DNA of 64,000 bases, taken from positions 124,001-188,000 of the forward strand of contig NZ_JACOOQ010000002.1 in the NCBI RefSeq assembly GCF_014287815.1, in the 5' to 3' direction. Below, in pieces: positions 38,564 to 47,106 of this stretch. The notes beneath the pieces were generated by a model that ran no database searches, was not told the DNA's origin, and was given only the letters and a program-made list of their open reading frames with translations. Source of the DNA: Clostridium lentum. GTDB lineage: Bacteria; Bacillota; Clostridia; Clostridiales; Clostridiaceae. Made by a program: the position numbers and the translations under genes. Positions within the stretch are counted from its first letter, which is position 1. Each line of letters starts with the position of its first letter.

Positions 38564-39619
38564 ATGCCAAGAGTTAATAATGTTATCCAACAAGTTTCAC
38601 AATTAAATACATATGAGCAAGGGAAGGTATTTGATTTTTTAAAGACTGTACTGATGTCAAACGGAATAACTAATTCTATAGATGAAGAAATCGCTGAAAA
38701 TAGATTTAACAAGGGGAAGTGCTGTCCTTTTTGTAATCATGATAAAATATCTAAGTATGGAAAATATCATGGTAAGAACGGTGTTAAACAAAGGTATAAA
38801 TGCCAAAATGCAGAGTGCAAAAAAACTTTCAATGATTTTTCTAAATCTCCAGTTTCAAGTAGTAAAAAGGGATTAGATAAATGGCTACTATACGCTCAAT
38901 GTATGGTAAACGGTAATACCATTAGGCAATGTGCTGAAATCGTTGAAATTAATATTGCAACAGCTTTCTTTTGGAGGCATAAAATTATAGACGCAATTAG
39001 AAAGTTTGTTGGCTATGGTTCTCTTGAAGGTGTTATTGAACTTGATGAGACTTATTTTGCCCTTAGCTATAAAGGTAATCATAGTAAAAGTTCTAGTTTT
39101 ACTATGCCAAGGGAATCAAGAAAGCGTGGCAAAGAAATAAATACAAGAGGTATATCAAAGGAATTTGCTTGTGTATTGTGCGGTGTAGATAGATTAGGAA
39201 ATATATATACTGGTTTAATATGTGATGGTAGACCTAAATATACTGATATAGATAGAGCTTTATCGGAAGTTGTTGAAGATAATTCTATATTATGTACAGA
39301 TAAACATAGAAGTTATATACCTTTTGCCGCTCAACATAATTTTGAGTTACATCAAATTAGGGGTGGGAGAAAAAATGTGGATATATATAATATTCAAAGA
39401 GTTAATGCTTTTCATAGTAGCTTAAAAATATGGATAAGGAAGTTTAACGGCGTTTCAACCAAGTTCTTAACAAACTACCTATTTTGGTATAAATGGACCC
39501 AATTATTTAAAACAGAAATGGAAATAAATAAGCCTAAAAAGTTCTTTGTTCATGCCAATTCAACATATTCTATATCTTTAATAAAGGATTTTAAGATTAG
39601 AAGACCAATATATGTATAA
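38564..39619 (+). CDS. IS1595-family (ISXO2-like) transposase
   Basis: DDE-type transposase of 351 aa. An N-terminal zinc ribbon (CCPFCNHDKI … YKCQNAECKKTF) is followed by the catalytic core: ELDETYF near residue 160 (first Asp), LCTDKHRSY near residue 243 (second Asp) and NAFHSSLKIWIRKFNGVST near 285, with the ISXO2 Asn/His variant in place of the usual Glu. TNYLFWYKW at the C-terminal side is typical of the family. SD AGGAGG precedes the ATG. Appears intact. Confidence 0.93.
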   Translation: MPRVNNVIQQVSQLNTYEQGKVFDFLKTVLMSNGITNSIDEEIAENRFNKGKCCPFCNHDKISKYGKYHGKNGVKQRYKCQNAECKKTFNDFSKSPVSSSKKGLDKWLLYAQCMVNGNTIRQCAEIVEINIATAFFWRHKIIDAIRKFVGYGSLEGVIELDETYFALSYKGNHSKSSSFTMPRESRKRGKEINTRGISKEFACVLCGVDRLGNIYTGLICDGRPKYTDIDRALSEVVEDNSILCTDKHRSYIPFAAQHNFELHQIRGGRKNVDIYNIQRVNAFHSSLKIWIRKFNGVSTKFLTNYLFWYKWTQLFKTEMEINKPKKFFVHANSTYSISLIKDFKIRRPIYV

Positions 39620-39731
39620 AAGGTAAAATTTGTTTTTATTTTACTGTTTTTAGTGTACAATAAATATAATGATTGATGAACAATTGTATTATATTGTGAG
39701 AGGAATAGGGATTAACAAGGGGGCAAATATA

Positions 39732-40196
39732 TTGAAATTTCAAAGAGGAAAATTTGACATTATATTGAATGGCTTATGCTTGATAATTTTAGTTAGCACA
39801 ATTTTATTTCTTATATTAACTTGGTCAAAAATTCCTGATAAAGTACCTATGCACTATGATTTTGCTGGGAATATTGATAGGTGGGGTTCAAAATTAGAAA
39901 TACTTATTTTACCCATTATTACATGGATTATGTATGTTTTTATGACAATCATTGAAAAATTTCCAGAAGCATGGAATACAGGAGTTAAAGTTACAGAAGA
40001 AAATATAGAAAGAGTTTATTCTACCTTACTCCATCTTGTAAGCACAATAAAATTTATAATGGTGTGCGTGTTTGCATATCTTACAGTACAGACAGCATTG
40101 TCATTTGAATTATCTGCATGGTTTACACCTATATCTCTTTTGGTTATATTTGGTAATTTACTTTATTGGATTTTGAAGTTATATAGGGTTAAATAG
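39732..40196 (+). CDS. DUF1648 membrane protein carried as IS passenger
   Basis: A 154 aa membrane protein with about four helices. TTG at 39732 is preferred, since AAGGGGG lies eight to nine bases before it; the ATG at 39669 lacks an SD. The DUF1648 signature is clear: WSKIPDKVPMHYDFAGNIDRWGSK, split here only by position, with the P-x-H-x-D-x-x-G-x-x-D-x-W-G pattern (as in SdpI-type immunity proteins). It lies wholly inside the IS ends, so it moves with the transposase. Role unknown; immunity to a toxin or a signalling role is conjecture. Confidence 0.82.
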   Translation: MKFQRGKFDIILNGLCLIILVSTILFLILTWSKIPDKVPMHYDFAGNIDRWGSKLEILILPIITWIMYVFMTIIEKFPEAWNTGVKVTEENIERVYSTLLHLVSTIKFIMVCVFAYLTVQTALSFELSAWFTPISLLVIFGNLLYWILKLYRVK

Positions 40197-40258
40197 TTTT
40201 TGAAATTCTAATATGTCCAGTATATTTAGATAAACAATCTTAATATTATACGATTCAA

Positions 40259-40285
40259 ATAGGATGTCCAATGGACGTCCTATTA
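40259..40285 (+). terminator. Hairpin near the right end of the IS
   Basis: AATAGGATGTCCA pairs with TGGACGTCCTATT (one G-U) around a single-base loop. It is probably the terminator of the passenger gene or a block to read-through out of the element. No long U-run follows. Confidence 0.55.
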
Positions 40286-40294
40286 TGTTATGCT

Positions 40295-40322
40295 AATTTC
40301 AACACTATTTTAAAACAAAGCC
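40295..40322 (-). repeat. Right terminal inverted repeat of the IS1595-type element
   Basis: Reads GGCTTTGTTTTAAAATAGTG then TTGAAATT on the minus strand and is bordered by the AAATAAAT duplication. Confidence 0.9.
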
Positions 40323-40389
40323 AAATAAATTTAATACTATTTTGTTTTTGTACGATAATTAAGATGAATAATATAATAGGAGGAATAAT

Positions 40390-40569
40390 ATGGATATAGC
40401 AGCATTATCAATTGGGATGAGTCAAAATGCAGTAAATACCGCAGCGTCAATAGCTTTGCTGAAAATGCAGATGAATACTGGTGAAGAAACTTCTAATAAT
40501 TTATTAGAAATGGCTAAAACTATGGCAGTTGAGCCTGGAAAAGGATTAAATTTAGATAAATATGTTTAA
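40390..40569 (+). CDS. YjfB-family small protein
   Basis: A 59 aa protein, MDIAALSIGMSQNAVNTAAS… ending LDKYV, fitting the YjfB family (putative motility-linked protein of Firmicutes). SD AGGAGG precedes the ATG and a terminator follows, so this is a real monocistronic gene despite its size. The family pattern of an N-terminal SMxxxxxxxxxxIxLLKxxM is visible (ALLKMQMN). Role unknown. Confidence 0.82.
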   Translation: MDIAALSIGMSQNAVNTAASIALLKMQMNTGEETSNNLLEMAKTMAVEPGKGLNLDKYV

Positions 40570-40571
40570 CT

Positions 40572-40602
40572 AAACTGTGGCATTTAATGTCACAGTTTTT
40601 TG
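40572..40602 (+). terminator. Intrinsic terminator after the YjfB-like gene
   Basis: AACTGTG pairs with CACAGTT around an 11-base loop and is followed by TTTTG. Confidence 0.85.
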
Positions 40603-40641
40603 TTATTATGTTATTTATACTTGTCAAAAGAGTTATATTTG

Positions 40642-40809
40642 ATGTTTATAAAAACCGTATGGCTGTTAATTGGATGGTTTTTATGGTTTGCATTATTTTA
40701 CTATATTTATTATAAGCTGATTTGTAAGTACAATGGTAAATTAAAAGAAGTAAAAAGAAAAAATCATTGGCTTTTACCTAATAAGCATATTTTAAATATA
40801 GATACATAG
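40642..40809 (+). CDS. Small membrane protein, hypothetical
   Basis: Fifty-five codons from ATG 40642. One strong hydrophobic helix (VWLLIGWFLWFALFYYIYY) is followed by a basic tail. The ribosome site is weak (AAAAGAG). No family recognised. It and the next small frame may be a pair of tiny membrane proteins or parts of a decayed gene. Confidence 0.4.
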   Translation: MFIKTVWLLIGWFLWFALFYYIYYKLICKYNGKLKEVKRKNHWLLPNKHILNIDT

Positions 40810-40830
40810 CTGACTAAAGCAAAGAGTAAA

Positions 40831-41016
40831 ATGTCTATATCTAAATGGTGGTTTCTTTTATCTATATTTATAGGAGTTATTCCTTTTATATTAAATTTGA
40901 TCAATGAAAATGAATATTTTAGCACAGCAGCTATATGTACAGGTACTTCAATAGCTGGAACTCTTATTTTTTTCATAATATATATGACCTATGTTAAAGA
41001 AGAAATTTTTGCATAA
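40831..41016 (+). CDS. Small two-helix membrane protein, hypothetical
   Basis: A 61 aa frame with two hydrophobic segments (WFLLSIFIGVIPFILNLI and ICTGTSIAGTLIFFIIYM) separated by a short polar loop. AAAGAG lies eight bases before the ATG. It is 56 bases before the dGTPase gene. Function not recognised. Confidence 0.5.
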   Translation: MSISKWWFLLSIFIGVIPFILNLINENEYFSTAAICTGTSIAGTLIFFIIYMTYVKEEIFA

Positions 41017-41072
41017 GAAAAAAGTTAAATTGAAAAACTATTATATAAGTTAAAGTATTGGTGAGGTTAAAA

Positions 41073-42509
41073 ATGAGCAAATTTAAATGGGAAAAAATTT
41101 TAAATAAGAAAAGAATAAGAGATTATAAAATCAATAAGAAGAGTTCAGATTGTAGGGATGAGTTTGAAAATGATTATGATCGAATTCTTTTTAGTGCATC
41201 TTTTAGAAGACTTCAAGATAAAGCACAAGTATTTCCCTTAGAAAAGCTTGACTTCGTAAGAACCAGGCTTACCCATTCATTAGAAGTTTCATCTATAGGA
41301 AAGTCATTAGGTATTAGTATAGGTAGTAGGTTAGTGAAAAAAACCATAAATTATGAGGAAAAGGTAACCATATCCATGGTTGAAGATATAAGTAATATTT
41401 TAGCATGTGCAGGACTAATACATGATTTGGGAAACCCACCTTTTGGTCATTTTGGAGAGGTAGCCATTAGAGAGTGGTTTAAAAATAAATTATGTAAAAA
41501 TGAAGATGGAAGCTATAATTTTAAGTATGATAAATATGATTTTAATTTAGATAAACAAGAAGCTTTAGATTTATTAAACTTTGAAGGTAATGCTCAAGGA
41601 CTTAGAATATTAACAAAATTACATTTTGTTATTGATAGATATGGCATGAACTTAACAACAGGTGTATTAAGTGCAATAATAAAATATCCTATTTCATCTT
41701 TAGATAAAGAAAATAGTAATTTAAAAAAGATTGGATATTATAAAGCAGAGGAAAAGATATTTAAAGAAATAGCGGAAGATACTGATATATGGAAGTGTAG
41801 AAATCCTCTTGTATATATTTTAGAAGCAGCTGATGATATAGCATATCTTTTAGGGGATTTGGAAGATGCATTTAATAAAAAGATAATAACACATGATATT
41901 TTTAAAATGAAATATGAAGAATTTATTAAAGAAGAGGGATATGAAGAAAAAACACTAGAAGAAAGCTTATCATTTTATCTTTCTAAAAATTATAATATAG
42001 CAAAAGAGGAATATGGATATGAAGATCCAGGAGAATATGCATTAAAATCATTTATTATTAAGCTTAATAGATATTTAAAAGATTCAGTTATTGAAGAGTT
42101 TATTAATTCTTATGATGAAATTATGGATGGAGTTTATGAAGGTGATTTAATAAGCAACTCAAAAGCTAATAAGATATCTTTATTTTTAAGAAGTATATCA
42201 AAAGAATATGTATATACCAATGAAAAAATAGTGGCAAATGAAATAGTTGGCTATAATATAATTCATAATCTTTTAGATATCTTTGTACCAGCAGCACTTA
42301 ATAAAGAAGTTAAACCTTATAAAGGTTATGATGGGAAGCTTTATTCACTTATTTCAAAAAATTATAGGTTTGTATGTGAAAATAATATTGAACAAAAAGA
42401 ATGCAGTGAAGAATATTCAAGATTATTATTAGTAACGGATTTTATATGTGGCATGACAGATTCTTATGCAGCTTATTTATATGAGGAAATAAATGGGGTG
42501 AAGGCCTAG
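41073..42509 (+). CDS. dgt: Deoxyguanosinetriphosphate triphosphohydrolase-like protein
   Basis: HD-domain dNTPase, 478 aa, cleaving dGTP (or other dNTPs) to nucleoside and triphosphate. ATG 41073 follows GGTGAGG. HD-superfamily metal residues are in RTRLTHSLEV, ACAGLIHDLGNPPFGHFGE and LEAADDIAYLLGDLED. The N-terminal YDRILFSASFRRLQDKAQVFP is diagnostic of the family. It is followed by its own terminator. Confidence 0.92.
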   Translation: MSKFKWEKILNKKRIRDYKINKKSSDCRDEFENDYDRILFSASFRRLQDKAQVFPLEKLDFVRTRLTHSLEVSSIGKSLGISIGSRLVKKTINYEEKVTISMVEDISNILACAGLIHDLGNPPFGHFGEVAIREWFKNKLCKNEDGSYNFKYDKYDFNLDKQEALDLLNFEGNAQGLRILTKLHFVIDRYGMNLTTGVLSAIIKYPISSLDKENSNLKKIGYYKAEEKIFKEIAEDTDIWKCRNPLVYILEAADDIAYLLGDLEDAFNKKIITHDIFKMKYEEFIKEEGYEEKTLEESLSFYLSKNYNIAKEEYGYEDPGEYALKSFIIKLNRYLKDSVIEEFINSYDEIMDGVYEGDLISNSKANKISLFLRSISKEYVYTNEKIVANEIVGYNIIHNLLDIFVPAALNKEVKPYKGYDGKLYSLISKNYRFVCENNIEQKECSEEYSRLLLVTDFICGMTDSYAAYLYEEINGVKA

Positions 42510-42564
42510 ATAGTTATAAATTTTGAATAGACAGTGATAAATGAATTAGATAAAGAATAAAGTT

Positions 42565-42599
42565 AAAATCAGTAACATAGCCAGTTGCTGATTTTTTTT
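42565..42599 (+). terminator. Intrinsic terminator after dgt
   Basis: AATCAGTAAC pairs with GTTGCTGATT (one G-U) around a seven-base loop, then seven T residues. Confidence 0.88.
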
Positions 42600-42661
42600 G
42601 TAAAATACCACAGTAATATGTTAATATATAACATAAAAGAGATATAAAGTAAGGTGAGAGA

Positions 42662-43117
42662 GTGAAATATAATTTGACTACAGAAAGTGATAAAAAAGAA
42701 ATATGTAATTGGCAGTATCCTGATGAGTATGCTATCTATAATTTTTCACCATATGAGGAGCTATTGCAAAATAAGCAGAGTTTTTGTAATCCAGCAATAA
42801 AAAAGAATTTTTACTCTTATTATGATGGGGAAACTTTAGTTGGTTTTACTAATATTTTTGAGGAAGAAAATAAAGTGTTTATAGGCATTGGTGTAAACCC
42901 ACAGTACTGTAACCAGGGGTATGGGAGGATGATCTTAGATACAGCTTATAAAATTTCTAAAGAATTATATCCTCTGAAGCCATTATATTTGGAAGTTAGA
43001 ACATGGAATAAAAGAGCTATTAATTGTTATAAGAAAGCTGGTTTTGTAATTGAGAAGAAATTAAGGAAAACTACTACAATTGGAGAAGGTGAATTTTATA
43101 GGATGATAAGAAAATAA
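42662..43117 (+). CDS. GNAT-family N-acetyltransferase
   Basis: A 151 aa acetyltransferase beginning at GTG 42662, after AAGGTGAGAG. The acetyl-CoA loop is IGVNPQYCNQGYGRMI near residue 80, followed by LEVRTWNKRAINCYKKAGF, a RimI-like pattern. Substrate unknown. One of several GNAT genes between 37.9 and 47.5 kb. Confidence 0.82.
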   Translation: MKYNLTTESDKKEICNWQYPDEYAIYNFSPYEELLQNKQSFCNPAIKKNFYSYYDGETLVGFTNIFEEENKVFIGIGVNPQYCNQGYGRMILDTAYKISKELYPLKPLYLEVRTWNKRAINCYKKAGFVIEKKLRKTTTIGEGEFYRMIRK

Positions 43118-43157
43118 TTTAACATTATAGAATTTGAAATAAGAAAAGGGGTATAAG

Positions 43158-43685
43158 ATGGGAATTTTAAAATTAGTTGAAGTTAGTGAAAATTTTAGAG
43201 AACAAGTTTTAGAATATAAAGATGAATTTGATAATAATAATGAAATTTTACATGGTACAGCAGGCTTAGGAAAAGCTGAAAACTTTGAAGAATGGTTGAA
43301 GGCAATAGTTGATAATTCATTTGAAGAAACAGTAAGGCAAGGCTTTGTTCCATCATCTACTTATTTAGCTGTAAGGGTAGAAGATGACAAATTGCTAGGA
43401 ATGATAGATATAAGGCATAAGCTAAATGAATATTTATTTAATTTTGGTGGACATATTGGCTATAGCATTAGAAAAAGTGAAAGAAGAAAAGGTTATGCAA
43501 AAGAAATGTTAGGACAAGCCTTAGGAAAATGCAGAGAAATGGGATTAGATAAAGTGCTAATCACCTGTGATAAAGAAAATATAGCTTCTGCTAGTACCAT
43601 TAAAAGCCAAGGTGGGGTATTAGAAAATGAAGTAAATGAAGAAGATGAAATAGTTCAAAGATATTGGATTAATTTAAATAAATAG
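43158..43685 (+). CDS. GNAT-family N-acetyltransferase
   Basis: A 175 aa protein with the acetyl-CoA loop HIGYSIRKSERRKGYAKEML near residue 97, preceded by LGMIDIRHKLNEYLFNFGG. This layout matches the YitI/predicted acetyltransferase group of Firmicutes. SD AAAGGGG precedes the ATG. Substrate unknown. Confidence 0.83.
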   Translation: MGILKLVEVSENFREQVLEYKDEFDNNNEILHGTAGLGKAENFEEWLKAIVDNSFEETVRQGFVPSSTYLAVRVEDDKLLGMIDIRHKLNEYLFNFGGHIGYSIRKSERRKGYAKEMLGQALGKCREMGLDKVLITCDKENIASASTIKSQGGVLENEVNEEDEIVQRYWINLNK

Positions 43686-43715
43686 CAATAAGCATAAATA
43701 AAAGGGGAAGAAAAA

Positions 43716-44483
43716 ATGAAAGAAAATACTTTTGTAAAAACACATGGATTAGGAAATGAATATATAGTTTTAGATAGTGATAATATCAGTTTTCAATTAA
43801 CAGAAAAGGCTATAAAAAGGATTTGTAATGTTAATTTTGGAATAGGTTCTGATGGAATTCTTTTAAAAGTTCCATCAGATAAAGCAGATTTTGGTCTTAA
43901 AATATATAATCCAGATGGCTCAGAAGCTGAAAAGAGTGGTAATGGATTAAGAATATTTTGCAAGTATATTTATGATTATAACTTTACAGAAAATAGACAG
44001 TTTACTGTTGAAACTAAAGGTGGATTAGTTAATGCTGATATTGTTGAAGTTACTGAGGCTGGAAAAGCTAAACTAATCACAGTAGATATGGGACAAGCAA
44101 TATTTAACGCAAAGGAAATTCCAACAAGATTTGATTCTGAAGAAGCCATAGGTAAAAAACTAATGGCAAATGGAAAAGAATTTGAAGTTAACTGCGTATC
44201 TATGGGAAATCCTCATTGTGTTGTTTTAAAGGAACAATTAAGTATAGATGAAATTAAAGAATATGGTAGATACTTAGAACATCATGAAATGTTTCCTAAC
44301 AGAATTAATGTTCAATTTGCTAAGGTTATTTCAAGAAATGAAGCAGAAATTCTTATTTGGGAAAGAGGAGCAGAATTTACTTTAGCATCAGGAACTTCTT
44401 CTTGTGCAGTAGCTTGTGTTTTAAGAAAAAGAAATCTTATTGATAATAAGGTGAAAATTAAAATGCTTGGAGGAGCAACTATT
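43716..44483 (+). CDS. dapF: Diaminopimelate epimerase, 5' exon (interrupted by IStron)
   Basis: Converts LL- to meso-diaminopimelate for lysine and cell-wall synthesis. The catalytic cysteines lie in SGNGLRIFCKY (near residue 80) and ASGTSSCAVA (near residue 229), with the flanking GIGSDGIL and NPHCVV. The frame reaches KIKMLGGATI and then a TAG at 44484, where the IStron begins. The final 35 codons are found in the same frame at 46407-46511. All active-site residues lie in this first part. Exact removal of the insert, by RNA splicing, would be needed for a full-length enzyme; the exact joint is uncertain. Confidence 0.87.
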
Positions 44484-44554
44484 TAGTTGTTAAAAATATA
44501 TACAAATATGTTTAGTTGTGAACAAATGTGTTTAATATATTTTTAATATAAAAA

Positions 44555-44930
44555 GCTCCCCATGTTTATAAAGAGCATGGAGTGATAGGAAATACCTATC
44601 CAAAACTACTTGAATTGCTGGAAGTTCCTAAAGCTAACTAAACCACAACGTAAACATGAAATAAAGTTAAGCGTGAAGGTTACGAAAGTAGAAAAAATTA
44701 GTTAGATGGCATAAGGTTAAATCCTAAGTGCTTATACAATGGATAATCAGCAGGTAAGCCTCCAATAGAGGAAACTTCAACGACTATTCCGTAAAGGAAG
44801 TACATCTAAGTGGATGGAAGTGGGTAGCACCTTTTAAAAAGGTGGTGATATAGTCTGTGCTTATGTGAAAGCATAAGAAGTTCATAAGAGAACTGGTATG
44901 GAGTAACGAACCATATTGAACATGCTAAAA
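44555..44930 (+). ncRNA. Group I self-splicing intron core of the IStron
   Basis: Conserved core elements occur in order: AATTGCTGGAA (P-type, near 44611), AATCAGCAGGTAAGCC (Q-type, near 44745), TTCAACGACTA (R-type, near 44776) and GATATAGTCT (S-type, near 44847). Helices such as GATAGG-AAATA-CCTATC (44584-44600) and CACCTTTTAAAAAGGTG (near 44828) surround them. The sequence after the core is the intron 3' portion that contains tnpB. Self-splicing is expected of the class, not demonstrated here. Confidence 0.87.
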
Positions 44931-45130
44931 ATATGCTAACTGTATATATTTTTATTTATTCAAATAACGATGATGAAAATTTCTAAGAATGAATAATTTA
45001 TATATTTTTAATTAAAAAATACTATTTATTAAAATACAATGTCACCTCTTAAAAGGGAATATATCATAAGAATAAAGAAGTTATAACAGTGGTATAACTA
45101 AAATATGGATATATGGAAGGAGGTGAAAAA

Positions 45131-46255
45131 GTGAAACAGTCAATAAAAATAAGATTATTACCAACAGAAGAACAAGAAGTATTAATGTTAAAAAGTAGTG
45201 GTTGTAGCAGATTTGCTTATAATTGGGCTTTGAATAAGTGTAATGAAAAATATAATAATAATGAAAAATATTCAATAGCAAATATAAGAAAAGAATTTAC
45301 TAAGCTAAAGAAAGAAGAAAAGTTTAAATGGCTAAATGAAGTTTCTAGTAAGGTAACACAAGAATCTATTAGAAATTTAGATAAGGCATTTAAAAGTTTC
45401 TTTAATAAACAATTTAAAGTATCCTAAATTTAAAACTAAAAGAAAATCAAAACAATCTTTTTATGTTAGATGTGATAGTTTATATTTCACAGATGATATG
45501 TGCAACATTGAAAAGATAGGAAAAGTAAGATTTAAAACTAATTATAGTATTCCTAAAAACTGTAAGTATAGTAACCCTTACTGTAGTTATAATGGAAGGT
45601 GTTGGGTTTTAAGTTTTAGTGTTGAAGTAGAAGAAAACCAAACTGCTTTAAATGAAGATTTATCAATAGGAATAGATTTAGGGGTAAAAGATTTAGCTAC
45701 TTGTTCCAATGATGATGTATTTAAAAATATAAACAAAACAAAAAGAATTAAAAATTTAAAAAGTAAATTAAAACACTTGCAACGTAGTATTAGCAGAAAA
45801 TATGAAGATAATAAACAAGGAAGTAAATTTGTTAAAACTAATAATATTATTAAATTAGAAAAACAAGTGAAGCAAATTTATAGAAAGTTATCTAATATAA
45901 GAAATAATTATATACATCAAACTACTAATAAAATAATAAAGCATTACCCATATAGAATTGTAATAGAAGATTTAAATGTTAGTGGAATGATGAAGAATAA
46001 GCATTTATCTAAGGCAATAGCAGAACAAGGATTTTATGAGTTTATGAGACAAATTAAATATAAATGTGAATTTAATGGAATTGAATTTATTCAAGTAGAT
46101 AGATTTTATCCATCAAGTAAAACTTGTTCATGTTGTGGATTTATAAAAAAGATTTAAAACTTAATGATAGAAATTATAAATGTGATAAATGTGGTTTAGA
46201 AATAGATAGAGATTATAATGCAAGTATTAATTTAAGTAATTATTCTAGAGCCTAA
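45131..46255 (+). pseudogene. tnpB: TnpB RNA-guided nuclease gene of the IStron, two frameshifts
   Basis: Start GTG 45131 follows AAGGAGGTG. The frame breaks after FFNKQFK, where one extra base near 45419 shifts it. It reopens as YPKFKTKRKSKQ and holds the RuvC residues GIDLGVKDLAT and IVIEDLNVSG and the zinc ribbon half CSCCGF. A missing base in the A-run at about 46144-46150 shifts it again. The last part is NYKCDKCG and IDRDYNAS (third RuvC Asp), ending at 46255. All catalytic motifs survive, so the damage is two single-base indels. Real decay and assembly error in A-runs cannot be told apart here. Confidence 0.88.
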
Positions 46256-46406
46256 AATGTTGAGAGGCTTTGGTCTTAGGGATTTTGGTGTATCCTTAGA
46301 TGCTATGGAGTGTTATACAAACTAAAGTAGCTTAGGCAAAATAGGACACAACGAAGTAGTGAATAAATAAAAATATACACATTTAAGTATATTTTTAGCA
46401 CCAGAG

Positions 46407-46511
46407 CTTACAATTGAGATTGATGATGACTTTAATGTAAGAATGACTGGAGAAGTTAGACAAATAGCTGAAGGAATTTTAAATGGAGAACTTATTGAAG
46501 ACCTTAAGTAA
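46407..46511 (+). CDS. dapF: Diaminopimelate epimerase, 3' exon
   Basis: Continues the DapF frame: LTIEIDDDFNVRMTGEVR and on to the stop at 46509-46511, matching the usual C-terminal M-G-G-x-L-x-I-E … M-T-G-x-V-x-x-I-x-E-G pattern. It has no start codon of its own and only makes sense joined to the 5' part. Confidence 0.82.
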   Translation, partial: LTIEIDDDFNVRMTGEVRQIAEGILNGELIEDLK

Positions 46512-46512
46512 A

Positions 46513-46575
46513 TGAAAAATGAAGAATTAAGAATTAAAAATGAAGGAGGAAACTCCTTGAGGGGAGTTTCTGTAA
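46513..46575 (+). repeat. Dispersed intergenic repeat with GAAACTCC hairpin
   Basis: A GAAGAATTAAGAATTAA stretch precedes a hairpin with arms GAAACTCC (46549-46556) and GGAGTTTC (46563-46570). The same arms occur at 53650-53669, and the AATTAAGAATTAA module recurs near 58307. It looks like a small non-coding dispersed element. It could also act as the dapF terminator. Confidence 0.6.
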
Positions 46576-46633
46576 AGCATAATAGAATGTTTTGTTTATT
46601 GAAAGAGTAATATAATTTTGTGAGGTGAAAGGG

Positions 46634-46801
46634 ATGGTAGATAATAGTAAGAGAAATAGTGCAGTGAAAAGTGGAATTTCATTTGGGACATGCTTAGCTA
46701 TGGTAATATCTTATACTGCATGGAAATCAATTGGATGGGCAATTATACATGGTTTGCTTAGCTGGGTATATGTAATTTATTATTTTGCAAAATATTATTA
46801 G
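46634..46801 (+). CDS. Small hydrophobic protein
   Basis: A 55 aa frame beginning MVDNSKRNSAVKSGISFGT with GAGGTG upstream. Two hydrophobic stretches follow, with the pattern W-K-S-I-G-W-A-I-I-H-G-L-L-S-W-x-Y-V-I-Y-Y that I associate with a widespread family of tiny Firmicute membrane proteins of unknown role. Confidence 0.65.
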   Translation: MVDNSKRNSAVKSGISFGTCLAMVISYTAWKSIGWAIIHGLLSWVYVIYYFAKYY

Positions 46802-46825
46802 TTTGAAAGTAAGGGTAGTGTTTAA

Positions 46826-47075
46826 ATGGAATTTAAGGTTACTGATAAAATTAATGCAAAAGATAAAGAAATTATTTTCCAAGGATTATTAGAATATAAT
46901 TTGGCAAGACTAGAAGATAAAAATCCTCAAGACTTAGGTGTTTATTTAAAAGATGACAATGATGAACTTTTAGCAAGCACCAGAATTTTATAAAAAACAT
47001 GGATATAAAGAAAAGTTTGTTTTAGAAGAATATCCATTAGAAGGAAAGCGTCATTATTTTACTAAAAGACTGTAA
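46826..47075 (+). pseudogene. GNAT acetyltransferase remnant with internal deletion
   Basis: From ATG 46826 the frame reads like a GNAT N-terminus (…GLLEYNLARLEDKNPQDLGV…) and stops after TRIL. In another frame it resumes directly as the family C-terminus, APEFYKKHGYKEKFVLEEY … TKRL, ending at 47073-47075. About 65-75 middle codons, including the acetyl-CoA loop, are missing. It is a tandem relative of the intact gene that follows. Confidence 0.75.
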
Positions 47076-47106
47076 ACAAGTATATGAGAGAAAAAGGATA
47101 ATAGTG

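Larger units (their letters stand above)
38481..40322 (+). mobile_element. Complete IS1595-type insertion sequence with passenger gene
   Basis: The 1,842 bp element is bounded by inverted repeats: left GGCTTTGTTTTAATAAACTG at 38481 and, read from the right end at 40322 on the minus strand, GGCTTTGTTTTAAAATAGTG; both continue TTGAAATT. The bases AAATAAAT at 38473-38480 and 40323-40330 are an exact 8-bp target duplication, the size expected for IS1595. It carries a full transposase gene and a second gene. Nothing appears broken, so it may be recent and active. Confidence 0.93.
44484..46406 (+). mobile_element. IStron (group I intron plus IS605/IS607-type element) inside dapF
   Basis: About 1.9 kb of foreign sequence separates the two parts of dapF. 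The left end can fold as TTAAAAATATAT with ATATATTTTTAA (44490-44547) and the right end as AAAATATA with TATATTTT (46373-46396), like the subterminal hairpins of IS200/IS605 ends. In between are a group I intron core and a decayed tnpB; no tnpA transposase is present. The boundaries are good to about 15 bases. The family (CdISt1-like) is described for clostridia. Confidence 0.85.

Noticed and set aside
40600..40809. A longer 69-codon protein beginning at TTG 40600.
   Set aside because: Its first codons overlap the terminator of the YjfB-like gene; the ATG at 40642 is more credible, though still weak.
40642..41016. The two tiny membrane proteins as a toxin-antitoxin pair.
   Set aside because: No known type I or II toxin pattern, no antisense RNA promoter that I can see; kept as hypothetical proteins.
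44484..46406. Treating the insert in dapF as an ordinary IS with a dead host gene.
   Set aside because: Group I core elements are clear and in order, and the host frame resumes correctly after the insert, which fits an intron-bearing IStron better.
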